Below the pieces are notes generated by a model. It worked only from the letters and a program-made list of their open reading frames with translations, did no database searches and was not told the DNA's origin. DNA of 30,935 bases from Micavibrio sp. UBA6139 (lineage in GTDB: Bacteria; Pseudomonadota; Alphaproteobacteria; Micavibrionales; Micavibrionaceae): the NCBI GenBank assembly GCA_002423285.1, contig DIVF01000062.1:1-30935 (forward strand), in the 5' to 3' direction. This document shows, piece after piece, positions 22,919 through 30,935 of the stretch. A program made the position numbers and the translations under genes. Numbering within the stretch: position 1 is the stretch's first letter; each line of letters starts with the position of its first letter.

Positions 22919-23140
22919 TTATTCCTCAATCGTCCATTTCAACTGGAATTCAATTTCTTCTGCTCCGTCTTCGCGTTCGTGTTCGACGCTGAACTCGGCA
23001 TTTTTGGGAACATAGATGCGTTCCCCGGCAATTTGAATTTCAAAGGCCGTACCCGTTTCCACGCTATCAGCCAAACGGCGCAGCTTGTCTGCAAATTCCG
23101 TGGCTGAATAGGTTGCTTCGATATCGCGGTCTTTTTTCAT
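22919..23140 (-). CDS. amphi-Trp domain protein inside the atp operon
   Basis: 73 residues matching the amphi-Trp domain pattern: an N-terminal helix (SATEFADKLRRLADSVETG), strands with FEIQIAGERIYVPKNAEFSVEHERED, and the terminal EEIEFQLKW. These small proteins are widespread in bacteria and archaea and their function is not established. The start at 23140 is preferred over 23170: the AAGGG before it overlaps the stop of the previous gene. The stop is four bases from the atpC start. Placement between atpD and atpC is not the usual gene order and suggests co-expression with F1, possibly a regulatory or assembly factor, which is inference. Confidence 0.82.
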   Translation of the reverse strand: MKKDRDIEATYSATEFADKLRRLADSVETGTAFEIQIAGERIYVPKNAEFSVEHEREDGAEEIEFQLKWTIEE

Positions 23141-23147
23141 TTCACCC

Positions 23148-23405
23148 TTATCCAAACAAATGACGTGCATGCTTGGTCACAAACGCTACATGGGATAACG
23201 GCTTTTCCATTGGAACCGTGCCCATTTTTTGTACGCCATCACCAGACACCGCATAAAACGCCGTGGACAATGAACCGGAACCCAAACCTTTCCAGTACAA
23301 TTGGTTGCCGGATGTCGCATCAGGCATCAACGCTTCATACCCCATCCGCCCCAAAATGGTGCGGATTTGGGGCAGCAGGGGTGCCTCTTGAAGCGAGCAA
23401 GCCAT
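23148..23405 (-). CDS. hypothetical protein directly after atpD in the atp operon
   Basis: 85 residues, unknown. The ATG at 23405 begins two bases after the atpD stop (TAA-TC-ATG), and its own stop is seven bases before the amphi-Trp start, so it is packed like a true operon member. The protein is compact with LPQIRTILGRMGYEALMPDA, NQLYWKGLGSGSLSTAFYAVSGDG and a C-terminal HVAFVTKHARHLFG. No membrane segment, signal or metal motif is evident. No family was recognised. A direct link to ATP synthase is suggested by position only. Confidence 0.75.
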   Translation of the reverse strand: MACSLQEAPLLPQIRTILGRMGYEALMPDATSGNQLYWKGLGSGSLSTAFYAVSGDGVQKMGTVPMEKPLSHVAFVTKHARHLFG

Positions 23406-23407
23406 GA

Positions 23408-24829
23408 TTACGCGGCCTCGGCTGCCATTTTGCGTGCTTTGGCTTCGGCTTCTTCGATTGTGCCAACCATGTAGAAGGCTGCTTCTGGCAGGTGATCGAA
23501 TTTACCGTCAACAATCGCACGGAAGCCTTTAATGGTGTCAGCCAGTTCAACGAACTTGCCCGGCGAACCTGTGAAGACTTCAGCAACGTGGAATGGCTGG
23601 GACAAGAAGCGTTGGATCTTACGCGCGCGCGCAACAACCAGTTTGTCTTCTTCCGACAGCTCGTCCATACCCAAAATCGCGATGATGTCTTGCAGGGCTT
23701 TGTATTGTTGCAAAGTCTTTTGAACATCGGTTGCGCATTTATAGTGTTCGTCACCAACAACGCGCGGGTCCAGAATACGCGATGTGGAATCCAGTGGATC
23801 AACGGCTGGGTAAATACCCAATTCAGCAATCTGACGGGACAGAACGGTTGTCGCATCAAGGTGCGAGAATGTTGTCGCAGGTGCCGGATCGGTCAAATCG
23901 TCAGCAGGAACATAAACGGCCTGAACCGATGTAATCGAACCTTTATTGGTCGATGTAATACGTTCTTGCAACGCGCCCATGTCGGTCGCCAATGTTGGTT
24001 GGTAACCCACGGCAGAAGGAATACGGCCCAGCAGCGCGGACACTTCAGCGCCAGCCTGCGTAAAGCGGAACACGTTATCCATGAAGAACAAAACGTCCTG
24101 GCCTTCTTCATCACGGAAATATTCAGCCATCGACAAGCCTGTCAGGGCAACACGCGCACGCGCTCCCGGAGGTTCGTTCATCTGACCGAACACCAGACCC
24201 ACTTTGGATTCGCCGTCCAGCTTGATAACGCCGGCATCGATCATTTCGTGGTACAAATCGTTCCCTTCACGGGTCCGCTCACCAACACCTGCGAAAACAG
24301 ACACACCACCGTGGCCTTTTGCGATGTTGTTGATCAGTTCCTGAATGGTAACGGTCTTACCAACACCGGCACCGCCGAACAGACCGACTTTACCGCCTTT
24401 TTGGTACGGGCAGAGAAGATCGACGACCTTAATACCTGTTACCAGCTGTTCTTTTTCCGAAGACTGGTCAACGAAAGCAGGCGCATCGCGGTGAATTGGA
24501 TAGCGTTTCTTTGTTACTGGCGCAGGGCGGTTATCAATCGGGTTGCCTGTCACGTCCAAAATACGACCCAGTGTTTCAGGACCAACTGGAACCATGATCG
24601 CATCGCCGCTATCGACGACTTCCTGACCGCGAACCAGACCGTCTGTGGTGTCCATGGCAATACAGCGAACGGTGTTTTCACCCAAATGCTGGGCCACTTC
24701 AAAAATCAGGTCTTTGCCATCGTTTTGTGTGGTCAGCGCGTTCAGAATCGCAGGAACATTCCCCTCTTCGAACTGCACGTCAACAACGGCGCCGAGAATC
24801 TGTACGATTTTACCAACTGCTTGTGTCAT
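23408..24829 (-). CDS. atpD: F1-ATPase beta subunit
   Basis: Catalytic subunit, 473 residues, full length. It hydrolyses or makes ATP at the alpha/beta interface. Walker A GGAGVGKT (152-159), GERTREGNDLY with the catalytic Glu184, and the loop DNVFRFTQAGAEVSALLGRIPSAVG are as expected, with small conservative changes (V for I in DNIF, A for S in AGSE). The start has GAAGGA about ten bases upstream. It is the fourth gene of the operon, 54 bases after atpG. Two small genes follow before atpC, which is unusual. Confidence 0.99.
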   Translation of the reverse strand: MTQAVGKIVQILGAVVDVQFEEGNVPAILNALTTQNDGKDLIFEVAQHLGENTVRCIAMDTTDGLVRGQEVVDSGDAIMVPVGPETLGRILDVTGNPIDNRPAPVTKKRYPIHRDAPAFVDQSSEKEQLVTGIKVVDLLCPYQKGGKVGLFGGAGVGKTVTIQELINNIAKGHGGVSVFAGVGERTREGNDLYHEMIDAGVIKLDGESKVGLVFGQMNEPPGARARVALTGLSMAEYFRDEEGQDVLFFMDNVFRFTQAGAEVSALLGRIPSAVGYQPTLATDMGALQERITSTNKGSITSVQAVYVPADDLTDPAPATTFSHLDATTVLSRQIAELGIYPAVDPLDSTSRILDPRVVGDEHYKCATDVQKTLQQYKALQDIIAILGMDELSEEDKLVVARARKIQRFLSQPFHVAEVFTGSPGKFVELADTIKGFRAIVDGKFDHLPEAAFYMVGTIEEAEAKARKMAAEAA

Positions 24830-24883
24830 TTTTACTTTTCCTTCGTTTAACCGTTAAATTCGTTGTTTATTTAAAGCCTGCGT

Positions 24884-25792
24884 TTAGACAGCTTCCGCAC
24901 CGGAGATAATCTCGATCAGCTCCTTCGTGATGAAGGCCTGACGGGCGCGGTTGTACTGAACGCTCAGCTTGTTAATCATGTCACCGGCATTGCGTGTCGC
25001 ATTATCCATCGCGGTCATGCGGGCCGCTTGCTCACCAGCCGCAGAATCGAGCAGCGCACGGAAAATCTGAATGCTCAGATTGCGCGGGAGCAATTGCCCC
25101 AGAATCAATTCCTCTTCTGGTTCGAAGCTGTAAGGGGATTTTACCTCACCCTTTTCTTCGGTCTTTGCATTCTCGTTCGCAACTTTCATTTCAGGCATAT
25201 TGAACGGGATCAATTGTTGCGCGATTGGGCGCTGTGCCAACACGGATGCGAATTCGTTATACATCAATGTGCAAACGTCAAACGCACCGGCGCTGAATTG
25301 TTCCAGAATATATTGCGAAACTTGATCGGCGTCCGCAAAGTTCACTTTGCCCTTCGCGCCAATGCCTGAGAAGCTGTTGATCATGCGATCGCCAAATTCA
25401 CGTTTCAAAATATCGCGACCCTTACGGCCCACGCAGAGCAGCTTAACGGTTTTACCCTCAGCCACTAATTTACGAATTTCCAGACGGGTCCGGCGCAGCA
25501 CGTTGCTGTTGAACCCACCGCACAAACCACGGTCGGATGTCACCAACACAACCAGATGAACCTGATCGCTGCCTGTGCCAATCAACAATTTGGGGCTTTG
25601 TGGACCAACAACAACGTTGGCGGCCACACGGCGCATCATGTCGATCATCGCTGTGGCGTAAGGTTGGGAGGCTTGCGCCTGCTCCTGCGCCTTTTTCAGC
25701 TTTGATGCCGCAACCATCTTCATCGCCGACGTAATTTTACGGGTCGATTTAACGGAGACGATGCGGTTTCTATACTCTTTTAAACTTGGCAT
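24884..25792 (-). CDS. atpG: F1-ATPase gamma subunit
   Basis: Rotating central shaft of F1, 302 residues. The N-terminal helix MPSLKEYRNRIVSVKSTRKITSAMKMVAASKLKKAQ and the C-terminal helix (MTAMDNATRNAGDMINKLSVQYNRARQAFITKELIEI) form the coiled-coil rotor; the middle has VTSDRGLCGGFNSNV. Slightly longer than E. coli gamma, from a polar insert (VANENAKTEEKGEVKSP). AAGGA lies seven bases before the ATG. The 87-base gap from atpA contains a small GC-rich hairpin (arms 25839-25843 and 25865-25869) that might tune relative expression. Confidence 0.98.
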   Translation of the reverse strand: MPSLKEYRNRIVSVKSTRKITSAMKMVAASKLKKAQEQAQASQPYATAMIDMMRRVAANVVVGPQSPKLLIGTGSDQVHLVVLVTSDRGLCGGFNSNVLRRTRLEIRKLVAEGKTVKLLCVGRKGRDILKREFGDRMINSFSGIGAKGKVNFADADQVSQYILEQFSAGAFDVCTLMYNEFASVLAQRPIAQQLIPFNMPEMKVANENAKTEEKGEVKSPYSFEPEEELILGQLLPRNLSIQIFRALLDSAAGEQAARMTAMDNATRNAGDMINKLSVQYNRARQAFITKELIEIISGAEAV

Positions 25793-25879
25793 ATCTGGTC
25801 CTTAAATTCACTTCCACTCAGGGGAAATTCCAATCCCGCCTCGGCGTTTTTTCAAACACCGGGGCGAGGTTTGGTTATT

Positions 25880-27439
25880 TTAAGCCGCCGCTTTCACAGG
25901 GGCGATGGCTGCGTTGTAACGCGCCACGAAAGCACCCATGAATTCGTTCATTTGTTTTTCCAAATCACCGTCCAAGGCCTTTTTGGTACGGATGGTGTCC
26001 AAAATGGCTTTGCCGCTGCTGCGCGCTTCATCCAGCAGTTTCTTTTCGAAATTGCTGACGTCGTTCACAGCGATGGTGTCGATGAAACCGCGTGTACCCG
26101 CATAAATCACGAATACTTGCTCTTCAACGGAGAGTGGCGAGAATTGTGGTTGTTTCAAAAGCTGGGTCAAACGCGCACCACGGGCCAGCAATTTTTGTGT
26201 GGCCGGGTCGAGGTCGGAGGCGAACTGAGCGAACGCTTCCATTTCACGGTACTGCGCCAGTTCCAGTTTAATGGTACCAGCAACCTGTTTCATCGCCTTG
26301 ATCTGCGCCGCAGAACCAACGCGGGAAACGGACAGACCAACGTTAATCGCAGGGCGGATGCCTTTGAAGAACAGGCCTGTTTCCAGGAAGATCTGACCAT
26401 CGGTAATCGAAATAACGTTGGTTGGAATATACGCGGAAACGTCACCAGCCTGTGTTTCAATGATTGGCAGGGCGGTCAAGGAACCAGCACCCTCATCATC
26501 GTTCATTTTAGCCGCACGTTCCAACAGACGGGAGTGAATGTAGAAAACGTCACCTGGGTAGGCTTCACGTCCCGGTGGACGACGCAGCAACAAAGACATC
26601 TGGCGGTAGGCAACCGCTTGTTTGGACAAATCGTCATAAACGCAAAGTGCATGCATGCCATTATCACGGAAATATTCGCCCATGGTGCAACCGGTGTACG
26701 GTGCCAGGAACTGCATCGGCGCGGCTTCAGATGCTGTTGCCGCAACAATGATGGAATATTCCATCGCACCTTGGTCTTCCAGTTCTTTAACCAGCTGCGC
26801 AACAGTCGAACGTTTCTGACCGATCGCAACATAGATGCAGTAAAGGTGTTCTTTTTCGTTCGGGGATTTGTTGATCCCTTTTTGGTTCAAAATGGTGTCA
26901 ATCGCGACGGCGGTTTTACCTGTCTGACGGTCACCAATGATCAGCTCACGCTGGCCACGCCCAACCGGAACCAGCGCATCAATCGCCTTCAGGCCGGACT
27001 GCATTGGTTCATGAACGGATTTACGCGGAATAATGCCCGGTGCCTTCACTTCAACGCGGCGCATTTCTTTTGCACCCAGTGGACCCTTGCCATCGATTGG
27101 GTTCCCCAGCGCATCAACAACGCGGCCCAGCAATTCACGGCCCACTGGCACCTGAACGATTTCACCGGTACGGCGGACGATGTCGCCTTCTTTAATATCA
27201 CGGTCATTACCGAAGATAACCACGCCGACATTGTCAGCTTCCAGGTTCAGGGCCATGCCCTTAATGCCGCCTGGAAATTCAACCATCTCACCGGCGCGGA
27301 CCTGATCCAAACCATATACGCGGGCAACACCGTCACCAACGGACAAAACTTGACCGATCTCAGCAACATCAGCTTGTGCGCCGAATTCTGCGATTTGTTT
27401 TTTCAGGATTTCTGAAATTTCTGCTGCGCGGATTTCCAT
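25880..27439 (-). CDS. atpA: F1-ATPase alpha subunit
   Basis: Regulatory nucleotide-binding subunit, 519 residues. Walker A GDRQTGKT (169-176) and the alpha-specific YCIYVAIGQKRSTVAQLV are clear, as are the N-terminal MEIRAAEISEILKKQI, which docks to delta, and SRVGSAAQIKAMKQVAGTIKLELAQYREM. The start has AGAGG about eleven bases upstream, 39 bases after the atpH stop. A long frame on the opposite strand across this gene is a codon-bias shadow. Confidence 0.99.
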   Translation of the reverse strand: MEIRAAEISEILKKQIAEFGAQADVAEIGQVLSVGDGVARVYGLDQVRAGEMVEFPGGIKGMALNLEADNVGVVIFGNDRDIKEGDIVRRTGEIVQVPVGRELLGRVVDALGNPIDGKGPLGAKEMRRVEVKAPGIIPRKSVHEPMQSGLKAIDALVPVGRGQRELIIGDRQTGKTAVAIDTILNQKGINKSPNEKEHLYCIYVAIGQKRSTVAQLVKELEDQGAMEYSIIVAATASEAAPMQFLAPYTGCTMGEYFRDNGMHALCVYDDLSKQAVAYRQMSLLLRRPPGREAYPGDVFYIHSRLLERAAKMNDDEGAGSLTALPIIETQAGDVSAYIPTNVISITDGQIFLETGLFFKGIRPAINVGLSVSRVGSAAQIKAMKQVAGTIKLELAQYREMEAFAQFASDLDPATQKLLARGARLTQLLKQPQFSPLSVEEQVFVIYAGTRGFIDTIAVNDVSNFEKKLLDEARSSGKAILDTIRTKKALDGDLEKQMNEFMGAFVARYNAAIAPVKAAA

Positions 27440-27478
27440 GTCTTACTTTTCCTCTTTTTCTAAAAACTCAATAATAGG

Positions 27479-28042
27479 TTACGCCGCTTGGCCGCTGGTC
27501 ATTGCGCGTTTGAGGCGCTCCAGCTTGCGGCGGACGGAATCATCAATCATCCGCGATCCAACGGTGACAATCAGGCCACCCAGCAGATCACGGTTCACTT
27601 CAACATTCAGCGTCACATGCGAACCCATCGCATCCGACAAAGATTTTTGTAGTGCTTTTGTTTGTTCATCGCTAAGCGCGAAGGCGGTTTGAACGCGGGC
27701 ATCCACCACACCACGGCGGCGGGCCAGTTCAGCCTTCACGGCGCGGATCACAGCATCCATTGCTGGCAAGCGGCGGTTTTGCGCCAGCACGCCAAGGAAG
27801 TTATTGGTCAGCGGCGAAAAACCAGCCTTAGCCGAAATGGCCAACATGGCGGCTTGCTGTTGATGACGGTTCATCAGCGGATTGCGGATCAGGCTTTGCA
27901 GGTCAGCGGACGATGCGATCATCGCTTCCAGCTCAGCAAAATCTTTCTCAACTTTCGCGATGGAATCAGCCTTCTCCGCCATATCAATTAGGGCGGCGGC
28001 GTAACGGGAGGCGACCTGGCCTGTTTTCGACGTACTTGCCAC
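27479..28042 (-). CDS. atpH: F1-ATPase delta subunit
   Basis: Peripheral-stalk subunit that clamps F1 to the b subunits, 187 residues from a GTG start. Typical features are TGQVASRYAAALIDMAEKAD at the N-terminus, the helix bundle, and the C-terminal NVEVNRDLLGGLIVTVGSRMIDDSVRRKLERLK. GTG at 28042 is chosen because it gives the family length, has an AGAGAG site before it, and leaves a short leader after the predicted promoter at 28089-28116; the longer TTG (28108) and ATG (28093) starts would add a non-conserved tail and overlap that promoter. First gene of the operon. Confidence 0.96.
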   Translation of the reverse strand: MASTSKTGQVASRYAAALIDMAEKADSIAKVEKDFAELEAMIASSADLQSLIRNPLMNRHQQQAAMLAISAKAGFSPLTNNFLGVLAQNRRLPAMDAVIRAVKAELARRRGVVDARVQTAFALSDEQTKALQKSLSDAMGSHVTLNVEVNRDLLGGLIVTVGSRMIDDSVRRKLERLKRAMTSGQAA

Positions 28043-28088
28043 TGGCGTTGCTCTCTTTATTTTTAAGGGTTTAAGCCGCCGTTGATGT

Positions 28089-28116
28089 AGCATATGGAAC
28101 AGGGTCAATCAAGCAA
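28089..28116 (-). promoter_or_regulatory. possible promoter of the atp operon
   Basis: On the minus strand TTGCTT (28116-28111), a 16-base spacer, then TATGCT (28094-28089). The resulting start would lie about 40 bases before the atpH GTG. Both hexamers match consensus only in part. Confidence 0.35.
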
Positions 28117-28265
28117 CTTTGCCCTTATTTTCCGCGCCTTTCCGGGTAAAAATGTATCCCCACCCCCGATACCCCGCAACTATGGGGAAACAGGGACTTT
28201 CCTACCCCCGGATTCGGGCTGGAAAAGGGTGCAAAAACAGCACCAACCATAAATTATGGAAAAAA

Positions 28266-29102
28266 TCAGGTCGGAACCGAGAAGAATGTCCAGTTCAAGA
28301 ACAAGAATCGGTCCGGCTGATATACCAGCCCCAATCCCTTGAACAACAGCAAATGCCCAACATAGATCGCCAGCGTATGCCGCCCCAAAAACTGGACCCC
28401 GCTTTTCACCAATTCTGGCAACTTTGCCGATAACCGGGGCAGTTCCTTCGGCTTGAAAAAATACAGCAGCAAATAGACCGCAGCGATCCCGTGCAACAGC
28501 ACCATCATTTCGGCCTGATCAAAACCAAAGACAAGCATTTGCAACGCGACAAAGGTCGCCACACAGAACATGGCATAACCGATGATCAACGCCGAAGCAC
28601 TTTTGAAGCCGGGAATTTCCGGGCGGTGACGCATGAGATAACCAAAAATTGCCAGAGCCAAACCTTGCGTCCCGTATTCCGTGTATGAATAGCTGGGGAT
28701 CGCCAGCACCAACAGAACAACAGAAATGCACATAAATGTTTCAGCATTCTGCTTCATCAACCGCATCAACGGGTCAATGACCAGACGCACCGCAATCATT
28801 GAACCCAACACGTTCAGCGGTACAATCGACAGCCCCACCACCATATTTCCCATCACCAGAATGACCATTCCGGCCCAGATCGGCCAGGTCAAATCACGGC
28901 TGCGCGCATAACCAATCAGAAAGAACCAGATGGGAACGCACATGCGCCCAAACACACGGAACCAAGTTTCTTCGGGGTAAAAATAATAGCCAACATGATC
29001 GACAATCATCAGAATGACCGCCGCCGCCTTGAACAAATCATAGGTGGTCAGGTTCTTGGTGAGTTTACCCGTGATCTTATCAGCCAGTTGTCCCGCGCTC
29101 AT
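28266..29102 (-). CDS. TraX-like multi-pass membrane protein
   Basis: 278 residues with about seven to eight hydrophobic segments and short loops. The start YDLFKAAAVILMIVDHVGYYFYPEETWFRVFGRMCVPIWFFLIGYA, with VDH after the first helix, is the pattern of the TraX family, named for an F-plasmid protein involved in pilin N-acetylation and related to acyltransferase-like membrane proteins; many chromosomal members have no known role. The C-terminus LGRHTLAIYVGHLLLFKGLGL also fits. AAGGGGGG precedes the ATG. The start is eleven bases after the priA stop, so they probably share a transcript. There are no conjugation genes nearby, so a plasmid link is not implied. Confidence 0.82.
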   Translation of the reverse strand: MSAGQLADKITGKLTKNLTTYDLFKAAAVILMIVDHVGYYFYPEETWFRVFGRMCVPIWFFLIGYARSRDLTWPIWAGMVILVMGNMVVGLSIVPLNVLGSMIAVRLVIDPLMRLMKQNAETFMCISVVLLVLAIPSYSYTEYGTQGLALAIFGYLMRHRPEIPGFKSASALIIGYAMFCVATFVALQMLVFGFDQAEMMVLLHGIAAVYLLLYFFKPKELPRLSAKLPELVKSGVQFLGRHTLAIYVGHLLLFKGLGLVYQPDRFLFLNWTFFSVPT

Positions 29103-29113
29103 AACGCCCCCCC

Positions 29114-30935
29114 TTAAAGGAAACTTTGCGGGTCAATATCGATTTGTACCCGTACCGTTGATGGTACCTTGATTGTCGCCATCCATCCATCGATGGTTTT
29201 TTGCAGATTGATGGTTTTATCGGCCTGAACCAGTAGCCTTTTACGGTAATTCCCACGCAGCCGCGCCAGCGGTGCCGGTGCCGGACCAAGGGTGCGGATG
29301 CCATCGCCTTGCGGGGCCGACATGCCCAGCGCCTTGGCGACCCCGTCCACCTGACGCTCATCACGCCCCGAAACGATAATCCCGGCCAGACGGCTATAGG
29401 GCGGCATGTTGGTGCGTTCGCGTTCCTGCGCCTCAACATCTAAGAAACTATCGCGGCCATGACCGGACAAAGCCTGCATCACCCGGTTTTCAGGAATCCA
29501 TGTTTGTAAATAGACGCGCCCTTGCAAATGTTCCCGGCCCGCACGACCCGCGACCTGATGCAGCAATTGATAGGTGCGCTCCGCCGCGCGTAAATCGCCA
29601 CCGCCCAAACCAAGGTCAGCATCAATCACACCAACCAATGTTAATCCGGGGAAATGGTGGCCCTTGGCGATGATCTGCGTGCCGATGACAATATCAACGC
29701 GCTGTTCGCGGATATCATCCAAAATGGCGCGGAGTTTATCGTGGCTTTCCGCCGTATCACTGGCCAGCACCAGCGTTTTGGCATCGGGGAAGGCCTCCAA
29801 CACCTCATCATAAATACGCTCCACCCCCGGACCACAGGCGGCGAGTGAATCCTCATCCCCGCAGGTTGGACAGTTTTTCGGGAAGGGCAAATAATATCCG
29901 CAATGATGGCATTCCAGACGGTTACTGGAACGGTGTTCCACCAGCCACGCCGTGCAGCGCGGACATTCCATGCGCTGACCACAGGTGCGGCATAATGTAA
30001 GGGGCGCATAGCCACGGCGGTTCAAGAACAGCAGGACCTGCTCTCCCCGTTCCAGCGTTTCGGCCATCGCTTCTTTGAGGGACGGGGCAATAAAATGCTG
30101 GCGTTCGGGTTTATCGACGCGCAGATCAATCAAATTCATTTCCGGCATAGTGGCACCGCCGTGGCGGTCCGGAATGTGCAAATGGTGATACCGCCCCGAC
30201 CAGGCATTGACCATGGTTTCAAGTGATGGCGTCGCCGACACCATAATGATTGGAAACTTCGCCAGATGCGCGCGCACCACCGCCATATCGCGGGCATTAT
30301 ATATGACACCGTCTTCTTGTTTATAGGCCGGGTCGTGTTCTTCATCGATGATGATCAACCCCAGATCCGCATAGGGCAAGAACAGGGCGGACCGTGCGCC
30401 AACCACAACCTTGGAATGCCCCTCTGCCACACCGCGCCATGTGGTTTTACGCTGCGCCGGGGACAAGGATGAATGCCACATCGCCGGGGCACATCCGAAC
30501 CGTGCGCGAAAGCGTTCCAAAAAGGCATTGGACAGGGCAATTTCAGGAAGCAGAATTAAAACCTGCTGACCCTTACGCAAGGCTTCCGCCACCGCTTCAA
30601 AATAAACTTCCGTCTTCCCTGCCCCCGTCACACCGTCAATCAAGGAGGCTTGATAATCCCCTTCCCGCACCTGTTCACACAGATGATCGGCGGCGGTACG
30701 CTGCGCGGCGGAAAGCGTTGCCCCTGCGCGGTCAATATCCGGATGCTGGCACGGCGCCGCAGAAAATAATTCGACCTGTTCAATCAGACCATGTTGCATC
30801 AAGCCTTTTAATACTGATGCCGAAACACCAAGTTCGCCAGCACGGCGCGGATGCCCATCCCCCAGCGCAGCCAGAACTTTCCGCTTGGATGGCGACAGAT
30901 TCCGCAAGAGCTTCTCCGCCCCCCCCCCCCCCCCC
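29114..30935 (-). CDS. priA: primosomal replication restart helicase, N-terminus missing at window end
   Basis: 3'-5' helicase that reloads the replisome at stalled forks. The visible part has about 600 residues of a normal 700-plus; the N-terminal DNA-binding region lies beyond the window. Seen are a winged-helix-like segment (LSPSKRKVLAALGDGHPRRAGELG), Walker A GVTGAGKTEVY, DEEH in IIIDEEHDPAYKQED, SATPSLE, and the zinc-binding cysteines CRTCG, CPRC, CHHC and CPTCG, then GTQIIAKGHHFP and QVAGRAGR. The frame runs open into the terminal poly-C tract (30919-30935), which would read as glycines; this is probably not real protein. Upstream of atpH, as is common in alphaproteobacteria. Confidence 0.96.
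   Translation of the reverse strand, partial: GGGGGAEKLLRNLSPSKRKVLAALGDGHPRRAGELGVSASVLKGLMQHGLIEQVELFSAAPCQHPDIDRAGATLSAAQRTAADHLCEQVREGDYQASLIDGVTGAGKTEVYFEAVAEALRKGQQVLILLPEIALSNAFLERFRARFGCAPAMWHSSLSPAQRKTTWRGVAEGHSKVVVGARSALFLPYADLGLIIIDEEHDPAYKQEDGVIYNARDMAVVRAHLAKFPIIMVSATPSLETMVNAWSGRYHHLHIPDRHGGATMPEMNLIDLRVDKPERQHFIAPSLKEAMAETLERGEQVLLFLNRRGYAPLTLCRTCGQRMECPRCTAWLVEHRSSNRLECHHCGYYLPFPKNCPTCGDEDSLAACGPGVERIYDEVLEAFPDAKTLVLASDTAESHDKLRAILDDIREQRVDIVIGTQIIAKGHHFPGLTLVGVIDADLGLGGGDLRAAERTYQLLHQVAGRAGREHLQGRVYLQTWIPENRVMQALSGHGRDSFLDVEAQERERTNMPPYSRLAGIIVSGRDERQVDGVAKALGMSAPQGDGIRTLGPAPAPLARLRGNYRKRLLVQADKTINLQKTIDGWMATIKVPSTVRVQIDIDPQSFL
30919..30935. other. 17-base poly-C tract at the window end
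   Basis: An uninterrupted run of C closes the sequence inside the priA frame. Read on the coding strand it is poly-G, which PriA does not contain at this place. Most likely a sequencing or assembly artefact at a contig end, such as no-signal G calls at read ends. Confidence 0.6.

Noticed and set aside
23492..24850. 452-codon open frame on the plus strand opposite atpD
   Set aside because: Same reason: mirror of a highly conserved coding sequence with strong codon bias, with no independent signal.
25871..27415. 514-codon open frame on the plus strand opposite atpA
   Set aside because: Codon-bias shadow of atpA. Its translation is rich in Phe, Asn, Gln and Arg with no family pattern, and no ribosome-binding site fits.
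28266..29102. Sign of an integrated conjugative element because of the TraX-like gene
   Set aside because: TraX-family proteins are common on chromosomes; no other transfer, relaxase or integrase gene and no attachment site is visible here.

Overview
The window reads as a chromosomal fragment of an alphaproteobacterium of medium GC. The main pointers are a free-standing F1-ATPase operon (atpH-A-G-D-C with no F0 genes), priA lying upstream of atpH, an alphaproteobacterial-type DinG-like helicase, and a Caulobacter-like Fur box. Several uncharacterised membrane and pilin-like proteins, together with the overall gene mix, would fit a Micavibrio-like lineage, but that placement is only an inference. 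The right end stops in 17 C residues inside priA, which looks like a contig end.

Layout. 1-2008 (mostly + strand): a cut effector-binding-domain gene, then an iron-storage pair (bacterioferritin and a Bfd-like [2Fe-2S] protein) and a small membrane protein. 2066-5993 (+): a RmlB-like sugar-nucleotide dehydratase, a secreted cyclophilin, a possible small RNA, a palindromic repeat element and a GH13 alpha-glucosidase. 5951-10499 (-): a bitopic membrane protein, a second palindromic element, a leucine-type dehydrogenase, a nicotianamine-synthase-like gene behind a Fur-box-like palindrome, and two unknown genes. 10968-17062: a cold-shock protein with a structured leader, a small lipoprotein, uvrB, an anchored unknown protein, a nitroreductase, a nested inverted-repeat element and lysS. 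17135-21605 (+): a pilin-like protein, a lysine/alanine-rich histone-H1-like protein and a DinG-family helicase. 21597-30935 (-): two small unknown genes, then the atp operon (atpH, atpA, atpG, atpD, two small genes, atpC), a TraX-like membrane protein and priA.

How the genes fit together. Iron handling recurs in bfr, bfd and the NAS-like gene with its Fur-type palindrome. DNA maintenance is represented by uvrB, the DinG-like helicase, priA and the histone-like protein. Energy metabolism is represented by the F1 operon and the dehydrogenase. The two most unusual items are the nicotianamine-synthase-like gene, which may make a metallophore and lacks the usual CntM partner beside it, and two small genes (one of the amphi-Trp family) packed between atpD and atpC with gaps of 2-7 nt. 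Intergenic DNA carries at least two families of palindromic repeats, and in one place they are nested.
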